Assembly (NCBI RefSeq): GCF_002270355.1 | Contig: NZ_NJFZ01000001.1 | Coordinates: 1-64,000, forward strand | Source: Flectobacillus sp. BAB-3569 | GTDB taxonomy: Bacteria; Bacteroidota; Bacteroidia; Cytophagales; Spirosomataceae | Length of the DNA: 64,000 nucleotides | Reading direction: 5' to 3' | Part shown: in pieces, positions 1 to 7,244 of the stretch | How the letters are laid out: each line of letters begins with the position of its first letter | Position numbering within the stretch: position 1 is the first letter of the stretch | Position numbers and translations under genes: made by a program | The notes under the pieces: generated by a model | Database searches by the model: none | The model's input: the letters and a program-made list of their open reading frames with translations, nothing else | Told to the model about the DNA's origin: nothing

Positions 1-977
1 GACTGATAGTTTTTGGTATCTCTCACTATTACTAACGACAAGTTAATGTCTTCAAAACTAGGGTGTTGTACTTGAGTCCAAGCAATAGAAATGCTCTTGA
101 GAATCTTTCTCTGAGAATCGAGCACAATCTTTTTACTTCTAGCTTTAAAAGAGCGAGCTAGAAGATGGGTTTGCTTTTTACCTTTAGTTGAGTGTATAAG
201 TAAATGATTCTTCTTCCATCGGACTAGGAAATCTTGTTCGAAGTTCGTAAACCACTCGATGGTCCACTCATTAGCGTAACCACGGTCAAGCACATGTAGG
301 ATGCCTTTTCCTACTTGTGCTTGTAGTTTTTCTAGCATCCGAAACATAATGTTTCGACCATATTCCTTGTATTTACCTCTGGTAGTCCACCAACTCATCT
401 GACATACACTTACAGACTCACCCAAAGCTGAGAGCAACGTACTTGTCCAATGATAACCAGGAACACAAATACGTTTATTAGGAGGAGAATAGTATCCTTT
501 TTTTATCCGTGTTAGTCGTTTTGCCTTTGAGCTTTCTACACTACAAAGCCCTTCCAAAAACCAAGATTCAGCCTTTTCTAGCCGACTATCATCCCAAAGC
601 ATTAGCGGACGTTTTCCCTGTTTTACTAACGATTCAAGCCTTTTTCGAGTTTGACTAAAGAGAAAATTATCAATGATAGTAGATGTCCATTTTTTGGAGC
701 GTAACAGATTACTGATGCGCTTTGTCCCAGCGGGAGCATGTGAAAAACCGCAAATATAGCCACCTAACTCACTAAGCAATAAGCCCATAGAGTTGTGTCG
801 ATGCAATAAAATGGCAACTATTAAATCGTAAAAAGTACGAACTAAACGCTTATCCAGAACAGAATCTAACGATAACTGGACGTCAGCAAGATAAAGATCA
901 AGTTTATGAAGAAGTAAATGAGAGAGTCTTGACTTACTCGATTTTATGTCATTATTTTGTAGAAATGCTTTATGCAT
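1..977 (-). CDS. DDE transposase, IS4-like (partial, C-terminus off the window)
   Basis: The frame is open from the ATG at 977 down to base 1 (325 codons, no stop), so this is the N-terminal and central part of a transposase. Likely catalytic aspartates are in LWDDSRLEKAE (about residues 129-130) and VLDRGYANEWTI (D231); the expected distal Glu would lie off the window. A DD motif, followed about 100 residues later by LDRGYA, is typical of IS4-superfamily transposases. That family name is inference; transposase is firm. The start is fixed by AGGAGG 8 bases upstream (982-989 region). It is intact as far as visible. Confidence 0.8.
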   Translation of the reverse strand, partial: MHKAFLQNNDIKSSKSRLSHLLLHKLDLYLADVQLSLDSVLDKRLVRTFYDLIVAILLHRHNSMGLLLSELGGYICGFSHAPAGTKRISNLLRSKKWTSTIIDNFLFSQTRKRLESLVKQGKRPLMLWDDSRLEKAESWFLEGLCSVESSKAKRLTRIKKGYYSPPNKRICVPGYHWTSTLLSALGESVSVCQMSWWTTRGKYKEYGRNIMFRMLEKLQAQVGKGILHVLDRGYANEWTIEWFTNFEQDFLVRWKKNHLLIHSTKGKKQTHLLARSFKARSKKIVLDSQRKILKSISIAWTQVQHPSFEDINLSLVIVRDTKNYQ

Positions 978-978
978 A

Positions 979-1034
979 GAAACCTCCTGTTTGTTTGTGT
1001 TTGTCGTAATTCACAAAGTAAACAAGGAGGTTTC
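979..1034 (-). promoter_or_regulatory. Inverted repeat enclosing the transposase ribosome-binding site
   Basis: GAAACCTCCT (979-988) pairs perfectly with AGGAGGTTTC (1025-1034), and GTTT/AAAC extends it past a one-base bulge. On the minus strand the inner arm is the AGGAGG ribosome-binding site. A transcript reading in from outside the element would fold the site into a stem. One starting in the loop, near the TACTTTG-like element at 1014-1020, would leave it free. This is the arrangement known from IS10 and IS200 protection against read-through; its use here is inference. Confidence 0.55.
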
Positions 1035-1130
1035 GTTTTTAAAAGTCTTCACGAAAAATTCGGGATGACTCATGTTTTAATGAAATTTATAGAATCATCC
1101 AAACTTTAACAATCGGTTTGAAACATATCT

Positions 1131-1154
1131 AGCCGCAAGGCATTCCGTCTCTAC
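1131..1154. repeat. Degenerate copy of dispersed repeat R1 (core hairpin only)
   Basis: The sequence GCAAGGCATTCCGTCTCTAC resembles the palindromic core of the repeats at 28.5-28.7, 31.4-31.5 and 36.2-36.3 kb. It lies just past the IS and downstream of the tlpA-like gene. The flanking GATTGAGTG-type arms are reduced to a short match near 1160-1175. Confidence 0.4.
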
Positions 1155-1178
1155 TGGCGAATCACTTAATTGAGAAAT

Positions 1179-2627
1179 TTATTTCTCTTCAAGTAGTTGT
1201 ATCAACTCTCCTAAAGTTCGTGGATCGCTAGGACGTTTGGCGTTTTCGTAGACTATTTCTCCTTTTTTATTAATAATCAAATACCTTGGAATCGCTTGCA
1301 ATTTAAAGCGTTTGGCAGCTTCAGAGTACCATCCTCCTTTTGAAAACAAATTAAGTCCATCCATCAAAACATGCTTCTCTACCCCTTTTTTCCATAATTC
1401 CTCTGTATCGTCCACCGAGATATACAAAAACGCAATGTCCTTCTGGAATTTACTCGGAATAGATTGCATGAGTTTTTTGGAATAAGGAAACTCCTCAATA
1501 CATGGCTTACACCAAGTTGCCCAAAAATCTATGTACAATATTTTACCTTTCAAACTCGACAAAGAAACACTGTCTCCTTTCAGATTTACAGCTCTAAATG
1601 AACCATCTTTTGCTTCTAGTACTTTCGCTATTTCGGCGTCTTTTGCTCCTAAAACCACACCGCATTTTTCTTTAATTACTTTTGACCACGCATCTGCAGT
1701 AGATGAGACCGACAGCGCAGCAAAAGTATTACGAGCCACCGAAGGCAAAACCTTATCACAATTGTTATAGAGCAAATACGCCAAATAATACTGATAACTT
1801 AGCAATGGCAAATGTTCTCTAGCAAAATTATGCTTATCGGCCATTGACTTACTTTGATCTTTGTACTTTTCAAAATCATGTGCTCTTGAGTTGAAATAGG
1901 TAACATAATAACTCAAAAAGCTTCGATATGAGTCCGAAAGTAAAGCATCATCTTGCATTTTTTTGGTATCCAAATCTGCGACTAAAGTATTTGGCAAAGC
2001 CATTACCTTAGTAAGAGCGGTATTAGTATTTCCTTTAACAATCGGGTATGCCAACAGGTAATTCCAATAATTCCAGCGGATTTGGTTTTCAATATATTGC
2101 TTAAACTTGGGTGAAAACTTCTCTAATCCCGTTGCTTTTTTGTAGAAATCTGACTGAGCTTTTTTAGCATCAAATAAGGTCATCTCCCATGAGTCTATTG
2201 GGATTTCGGCCATTTGAGCAAATACTTTTGTGGCATTAAAGTTATCAGCAAATTTTTCATTGAACTGCTGCAAAAAGGTATTCTCAGCATTCATTGAACC
2301 TTCAATCTGAAGTGATTTTGGCCAATCTTTTCCATCAATTTTAACTTTCACTTGATTGCCTCTTTCCAAATACAAATGAAAAACCTTTCCTCTAAAGCTC
2401 AGATCCACAATTCCTTCGTCGGCTATACCAAATTGGATAGCATCAGATATGCCAGAAGCAGCAACAAAAAAGTCTTTTCGCACCTTTGCCCCAAGGAAAA
2501 GTGGGTCATACGAAAGATATAAGGTATCTTTTCCCGTATTTGTGAGTTCGAGAGATACAACAGATTGCTGAGCCCTAGTACCAAGCGAACAACACAAGAG
2601 GATTAAAACACTCAGGATTTTTTTCAT
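1179..2627 (-). CDS. TlpA-family thiol-disulfide oxidoreductase, secreted
   Basis: This 482-residue protein starts with a signal peptide (MKKILSVLILLCCSLGTRAQ). It has a poorly conserved alpha/beta N-terminal region of about 330 residues, then a thioredoxin-fold domain (about 340-482) with the redox motif WATWCKPC (C373, C376) and a cis-proline region at AIPRYLI. Such Bacteroidota proteins reduce or isomerise disulfides in the periplasm, sometimes for cytochrome maturation. The specific partner is unknown. It is transcribed away from ung, 63 bp downstream of the ung stop codon, so the two may share a transcript. Confidence 0.85.
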   Translation of the reverse strand: MKKILSVLILLCCSLGTRAQQSVVSLELTNTGKDTLYLSYDPLFLGAKVRKDFFVAASGISDAIQFGIADEGIVDLSFRGKVFHLYLERGNQVKVKIDGKDWPKSLQIEGSMNAENTFLQQFNEKFADNFNATKVFAQMAEIPIDSWEMTLFDAKKAQSDFYKKATGLEKFSPKFKQYIENQIRWNYWNYLLAYPIVKGNTNTALTKVMALPNTLVADLDTKKMQDDALLSDSYRSFLSYYVTYFNSRAHDFEKYKDQSKSMADKHNFAREHLPLLSYQYYLAYLLYNNCDKVLPSVARNTFAALSVSSTADAWSKVIKEKCGVVLGAKDAEIAKVLEAKDGSFRAVNLKGDSVSLSSLKGKILYIDFWATWCKPCIEEFPYSKKLMQSIPSKFQKDIAFLYISVDDTEELWKKGVEKHVLMDGLNLFSKGGWYSEAAKRFKLQAIPRYLIINKKGEIVYENAKRPSDPRTLGELIQLLEEK

Positions 2628-2690
2628 AATAAACAGTATAAGTGAGAGTTATGAATTGCGAATGCACTCACAATTCTGCATGAACATTTG

Positions 2691-3356
2691 TTACCACACA
2701 ATTGGCTGTTGTCCTCTGCTAACTAAGTAGGTATTTGTCTGCGAAAAATGCTTATTCCCAAACCACCCACCTTGATTGGCTGACATAGGCGAAGGGTGCT
2801 TGCATTTTAATACCAAATGCTTTTTAGTATCTATCACAGCGCCTTTATCTTGGGCATATTTTCCCCAAAGTAAAAATACAACGCCTTCTTTCTCATCAGA
2901 TAAACATTTGATTACGGCATCGGTAAACTGTTCCCAACCCTTTTTTTGATGCGAGCCTGCGCTATTGGCACGAACCGTAAGAGTAGCATTCAAAAGTAAA
3001 ACTCCTTGAGTTGCCCAGCGCTCTAAATTCCCTGAAGCAGGCATTTCTGTGCCTAGATCTTCTTTAATTTCTTTAAAAATATTGATTAAAGAAGGCGGAA
3101 AAGCTACTCCATCATTGACAGAAAAAGATAATCCCATCGCTTGATTGATTCCATGATAAGGATCCTGTCCTAAAATAACTACTTTTGTTTGGTCAAAAGG
3201 GCATTTATCAAAGGCATTGAAAATTAGTTTCCCAGGAGGATATATCTTTTGAGATTGGTATTCTTCTTTTATAAATGACACTAATTGTGTAAAATAAGGC
3301 TTTTCGAACTCGCCTGCAAGTCTGGTCTTCCACGAAGACTCTATTTTTACATCCAT
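2691..3356 (-). CDS. ung: Uracil-DNA glycosylase
   Basis: Family-1 uracil-DNA glycosylase, 221 residues, the usual length. It removes uracil from DNA to start base-excision repair. The catalytic loop GQDPYHG (D65) and the DNA-intercalating loop HPSPMSANQG (H187) are both present, with the uracil-pocket segment LLLNATLTVR between them. The ATG at 3356 fits the family N-terminus. No defect is seen. Confidence 0.97.
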   Translation of the reverse strand: MDVKIESSWKTRLAGEFEKPYFTQLVSFIKEEYQSQKIYPPGKLIFNAFDKCPFDQTKVVILGQDPYHGINQAMGLSFSVNDGVAFPPSLINIFKEIKEDLGTEMPASGNLERWATQGVLLLNATLTVRANSAGSHQKKGWEQFTDAVIKCLSDEKEGVVFLLWGKYAQDKGAVIDTKKHLVLKCKHPSPMSANQGGWFGNKHFSQTNTYLVSRGQQPIVW

Positions 3357-3450
3357 ACGTTTCTTGGTGTTTTTACAGAAAGTATTTAATTTTTATAAAA
3401 ATTGATATGTGCTTTTTTAACAAAACTACACATTTTCACATTTTGAAACC

Positions 3451-3458
3451 TAACTTTG
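3451..3458 (+). promoter_or_regulatory. Candidate -7 promoter element for apaG
   Basis: TAACTTTG matches the Bacteroidota -7 form TAnnTTTG, about 110 bases upstream of the preferred apaG start. No good -33 TTTG is seen at the right distance, so this is a partial match. Confidence 0.4.
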
Positions 3459-3567
3459 TATTTGTTAAAACAGTTGTAACATCGGAATTATATTTATTTT
3501 TACGCTGTTAATGGATAAAGAATTTTTGCACCACTCGTACATTCATCATACCCAAATTATTAAAAAC

Positions 3568-3954
3568 ATGGTCTCGGCAATTACACATGGCATTAAAGTA
3601 ACTGTAGAAACAGAGTATCAACCACAATACTCTAATCCATCTCATGCCCATTTTGTTTTTTCTTATCGTATAAAAATAGAAAACGAAAGCGAATATACAG
3701 TCAAACTACTTCATCGCCATTGGATAATTGTAGATGCCAACGGGCTAGAGCGACAAGTGTCGGGTGAAGGCGTAGTGGGGCAACAGCCGATTATCGAGCC
3801 CGGACAATCACATGAGTATTCGAGCGGTTGTAATTTTAATACCTCTATCGGAAAAATGAAGGGTAGTTATACCATGGAGCGTGTATTTGATGGAAAAAAG
3901 TTTAATGTTGCCGTTCCTGACTTTACGATGACTGTGCCTTATCGTTTGAATTAA
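3568..3954 (+). CDS. apaG: ApaG-domain protein (Co2+/Mg2+ efflux-associated)
   Basis: ApaG family protein with an FN3-like beta-sandwich fold. The reading frame opens at 3511, but the family normally begins MVSAITHGI..., which here is the ATG at 3568. That gives 128 residues, the standard length, so the internal start is preferred. Conserved segments include the YRIKIENES strand, the RHWIIVDANG turn and the closing MERVFDGKKFNVAVPDF stretch. ApaG was linked genetically to Co/Mg homeostasis, but its biochemical role is unsettled. The following methyltransferase starts 3 bases after its stop, so the two are probably co-translated. Confidence 0.92.
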   Translation: MVSAITHGIKVTVETEYQPQYSNPSHAHFVFSYRIKIENESEYTVKLLHRHWIIVDANGLERQVSGEGVVGQQPIIEPGQSHEYSSGCNFNTSIGKMKGSYTMERVFDGKKFNVAVPDFTMTVPYRLN

Positions 3955-3957
3955 TTA

Positions 3958-4800
3958 TTGACTATTTTGATTTTATCATATCTAAAATACCTTCTAAAAG
4001 CAGGTGATGAACATTCGGTTCATTCGCCATTTGTATTTGATTTATATTATCGTGCCATCAAATCTCGTGATGGTCGTTATTTGCAGTTAGTCCGTGTTGA
4101 GCCTCCCGACGCCAATGCTCCCAAGCGCATTCAAAACAATCCAGAACATATCCAGTCGATTGAATCCCTCCGTGAAACACTAAAATCAGATTCAAGAACC
4201 ATTGAAATCACAGAATTGGGTGCGGGCTCGAAAATTCATGCTGGCAATCAACGTAAAATATCAGACTTAAGTAATACTGCCCAAAAGCCTCCCAAATATG
4301 CTCAGCTTTTAGCTCGATTGGTCGCCTACTTTCAGCCAACTACAATCTTAGATTTGGGCACTTCGCTCGGGTTAACCACCGCTTATATGGCATTGAGCGG
4401 TCAAAATGCGAAGGTATATAGTTTTGAGGGATGTCCACAAACAGCTGCGATTGCCCAAGAAAATCTTGAGAAACTTCAAATCAGAAACGTTTCTATCATC
4501 GAAGGAAATATCGATCATACACTTCAAGAAATAGTCGATAAACTTGGGTCATTGGATTTTATTTTTGTAGATGCCAACCATCGAAAAGCTCCTACCCTTT
4601 CCTATTTTGAAATTTGTTTGCCCAAAGTTCATGAAAATTCCATCATGATTTTTGATGATATTTACTGGTCTAAAGAAATGACAGAAGCTTGGGAACAAAT
4701 CAAGCAACATCCTAGCGTTGGCATAAGCATTGACTTATTTCAATTTGGCATCGTACTTTTTAGAAAAACACAAGCCAAACAGCATTTTGTATTGAAATAG
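3958..4800 (+). CDS. Class I SAM-dependent methyltransferase (O-methyltransferase-like)
   Basis: This 280-residue protein has a SAM-binding motif I (ILDLGTSLGLTTAYMAL, about residues 127-143) and a post-motif FIFVDANHRKAPT, as in small-molecule O-methyltransferases. The N-terminal segment HSVHSPFVFDLY is typical of an uncharacterised Bacteroidota methyltransferase group. The start is TTG, 3 bases after the apaG stop; no ATG precedes the conserved HSVHSPF block, so a TTG start with translational coupling is the best reading. The substrate is unknown. Confidence 0.8.
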   Translation: MTILILSYLKYLLKAGDEHSVHSPFVFDLYYRAIKSRDGRYLQLVRVEPPDANAPKRIQNNPEHIQSIESLRETLKSDSRTIEITELGAGSKIHAGNQRKISDLSNTAQKPPKYAQLLARLVAYFQPTTILDLGTSLGLTTAYMALSGQNAKVYSFEGCPQTAAIAQENLEKLQIRNVSIIEGNIDHTLQEIVDKLGSLDFIFVDANHRKAPTLSYFEICLPKVHENSIMIFDDIYWSKEMTEAWEQIKQHPSVGISIDLFQFGIVLFRKTQAKQHFVLK

Positions 4801-4864
4801 ACAGTAGAACGTGTTGAATAGATAGTTTGCAAAGGCTGGCAAAAATCTGCTATTTCGGATGGCG

Positions 4865-4934
4865 GATATTGGATTGCGGAGGTATAACATTTTATAAAAT
4901 TCTTCAATATTTCCGAAATCAGAAATCCCAAATC
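4865..4934. repeat. Dispersed repeat R2, copy 1
   Basis: A 32-base block at 4903-4934 is identical, in reverse complement, to 46895-46926. A second block at 4865-4888 matches 46968-46991 at 23 of 24 bases. The element fills the gap between the convergent methyltransferase and MFS genes, and one end coincides with the MFS stop codon. It has no coding potential. Confidence 0.8.
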
Positions 4935-6076
4935 TACAATTGATTGTATTTTACTTTTCGAAAGAAATATAGTCCGATTAGAATAATAATTACTTCAAAA
5001 ATCACAAGCGCTCGAATAATGCCTAAGGCATCTGACAAATAGCCTAGGAAAATAGCAGGGATTCCAAACCCGATGTAACCTACAAACATGAATCCGGAAA
5101 CGGCTCTTGCTCGTTGTTCGCCGCCAATATTAGCAATAATAGCCAATCCTCCCAGATACGAAAATCCATAGGCAGCCATGCCAATTACAGAAGCTCCCAA
5201 CAAAATAATAGACAAATACGATAAATAGCATCCTAAAATTACCAACCCAAAACCGACGGGAATTAGAAGATAGCCAATTTGCACAGATCTCTTAGGGTTG
5301 TGATTTCTGATAAATGGTTGCAGGAAAGCTCCTGTCCAATTGACTAGAACCAAGCAAAAACCAGCGTAGGTAGTAAGACCAATCAACGCCAACTGTCCGG
5401 GGATAATAGCAATCACAATACCTGTTACAGCCCAGCAGACGCCAATCCCTACATTTACAGGAAGTGAATTTTCTGGGAAATAAGGCAAGCGCATTACTTT
5501 TCCTCCCAAAGGTTTCAAATCTGGCAGAAAGAGCATCAAGCATAAACCAATAAGGGTTAAGCCAATCAAAATAGGATAACTAAGAGGCACTAGGGTAAAT
5601 TCATGTATAACAAGCAAGGTAGTCGTGAGGGCTCCTCCACTAAAACCTATCGCTGTAGAAAATGACGCTATATTGGCCGCCTGTGTTGCTGGGTGTTCCT
5701 CTTGATTCAGAATCAATATTTCGGTCAAATAGGCTGTTCCTGTACCCATGCTCAAGCCAAGAGCTATTCCTTGACAAAAACGAGCTATAATCAAAGTATA
5801 TATCTCTGGACTAAGCGTAATTACGGTGGTAGAAATCAATGAAAATAATACACTCAATAGCATGATTTTTTTTCGACCTATCTTATCAGAAATACCTCCT
5901 AAAAAAATATAGCAAGGCAGCATTCCTACTATGTAAGAAGCCAATACCAAGGCCGTTTGTCCATTATTTAGCCCCTCATTCTGGGCATAAACCCTAAATA
6001 ATGGCATCGAAACATTCACTGCAAGGGTAACTAATAGCAACGCATATGCAATAATGTATTTTGCATTTTTTTTCAT
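4934..6076 (-). CDS. MFS transporter
   Basis: Major facilitator superfamily protein of 380 residues with about 12 hydrophobic segments. The loop 2-3 signature appears as GGISDKIGRKKIMLLS, and a related GYLSDALG motif appears in the second half. This indicates an inner-membrane secondary transporter, probably an exporter of the multidrug/amino-acid type, but the substrate cannot be read from sequence. Its 3' end abuts dispersed repeat R2. No regulator is adjacent. Confidence 0.85.
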   Translation of the reverse strand: MKKNAKYIIAYALLLVTLAVNVSMPLFRVYAQNEGLNNGQTALVLASYIVGMLPCYIFLGGISDKIGRKKIMLLSVLFSLISTTVITLSPEIYTLIIARFCQGIALGLSMGTGTAYLTEILILNQEEHPATQAANIASFSTAIGFSGGALTTTLLVIHEFTLVPLSYPILIGLTLIGLCLMLFLPDLKPLGGKVMRLPYFPENSLPVNVGIGVCWAVTGIVIAIIPGQLALIGLTTYAGFCLVLVNWTGAFLQPFIRNHNPKRSVQIGYLLIPVGFGLVILGCYLSYLSIILLGASVIGMAAYGFSYLGGLAIIANIGGEQRARAVSGFMFVGYIGFGIPAIFLGYLSDALGIIRALVIFEVIIILIGLYFFRKVKYNQL

Positions 6077-6515
6077 TTTTCAGGATATACGAAAAATTTT
6101 GTACATGATTTAAGAAAATTATCAAAAATCATGAAAATTATTTTAAAAACTCGTAATTTAGCATACATACCCATCCATAAAACCATTGAACATTTCTACT
6201 TTTTAGAAACATCTATTTATTTGATTTTCTTGAAAATAATATTTTGTAGATGTTATGTAAAATCACAGCATTTCTCGGAATAACAATCCTTGATGTTTTC
6301 ACATCTTTATACGTTTCTCAAGCACCTCATTGGTTTGGGGTGAAAAGTATTTCGGCATAAATATTTGTATATACATTTAATTTGAATACTTTCATTGTTG
6401 AAATTCAATAAAATTGTGAGTAAAAACATAGAAATTGTAAAAGTTCACAAGAAGATGCACGATTTTTGCTTGTTGTTTTCTCAAAGACTATTGCCAAATT
6501 ATTGAAACCCTTTAA

Positions 6516-6701
6516 TCAACAAATATATTCTGATTTTTCAACCAGAAGCATTTTCTCTATGCGCTCTTCATACGAGAAATCAAAAGGGAACTCTTCATTC
6601 GTCAATAATCTCTGAGTATGCAGTATTGTAAGGCTGACGCCCAAATCCTTAATTTGAAACCCATAAAAACAAACGCTCGTCAACCATACATACCTACCAA
6701 A
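6516..6701 (-). pseudogene. Possible C-terminal relic of an unidentified gene
   Basis: The frame is open for 61 codons between a TAA at 6702-6704 and a TGA at 6516-6518, with no start codon. The translation is protein-like (for example LTILHTQRLLTNEEFPFDFS, then YEERIEKMLLVEKSEYIC). Composition looks coding rather than random AT-rich DNA, but I do not recognise the family. It may be the decayed tail of a gene, perhaps the same one as the ORF at 6765-6923. Confidence 0.25.
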
Positions 6702-6764
6702 TTACCATGATTTCATTTTGAAGAAATATAGCTAAGCTTGGACAAAGTTCAGGAAAAGAAGTGG

Positions 6765-6923
6765 CTAATACTTGATATTATTTGCTAAATCTGTCATAGT
6801 CCTATCAGTGGTTTTTCCTACATGATATAGATTAGAAGCATTAAGCAAAGTATTCGTTTTTACTTCAAAAGTCTTAAGACTTGCATTATTTTGAATACTA
6901 ATCAAATAGAGATTACTAACCAT
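6765..6923 (-). CDS. Unrecognised 52-residue ORF, possibly a relic
   Basis: ATG at 6923 to TAG at 6765, 52 codons, beginning MVSNLYLISIQNNASLKTFE. There is no signal peptide, membrane segment or known motif. It lies immediately upstream, on the same strand, of another protein-like open stretch. The two may be parts of one degenerated gene. Support is weak. Confidence 0.2.
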   Translation of the reverse strand: MVSNLYLISIQNNASLKTFEVKTNTLLNASNLYHVGKTTDRTMTDLANNIKY

Positions 6924-7244
6924 ACTTTAACGTCATTATATTTTATCTATTTATGAAAAATATAGTTTTTATCAATTTTCGTGGAAAAGTGAAAGCTGGC
7001 TCTGGCTAAAATCACTTCCATGTTCAGAACACTAACCCCTAATACACAATTACCTCGTTCTGATACTCGAAACATTACCAATGCGCATTTCGTGCCAATT
7101 TATCATTCTAACCGCCGAATGGGAGACTTTGCACTTTGACTATTATTAAACTGCTTAGGTAATCACACCCCCAAAGCCAACTTTCAAATTTATTATTCAA
7201 CGGAAGGTAACTGCATGGTGCGTTTTGAAATTATAGCTAAATAA

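Larger units (their letters stand above)
1..1070 (-). mobile_element. Insertion sequence, left part outside the window
   Basis: The block holds a transposase reading leftwards off the window edge, plus about 90 bp of upstream DNA. The right terminus is not pinned down, because the left end and any target duplication are not visible; 1070 is an estimate. The gene has a strong AGGAGG ribosome-binding site, unlike every neighbouring gene, which suggests the element came from elsewhere or uses its own translation signals. Confidence 0.75.
6077..7244. other. 1.17-kb AT-rich gap with relic ORFs
   Basis: No intact gene of normal size is seen. Two minus-strand stretches (6516-6701 and 6765-6923) read like protein and are listed separately. 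The remainder must hold the promoters of the divergent MFS and hybrid kinase genes. No tRNA, clear terminator or riboswitch was recognised. Confidence 0.5.

Noticed and set aside
3511-3567. 19-codon extension of ApaG
   Set aside because: The family starts at MVSAITHGI; the longer form has no support.
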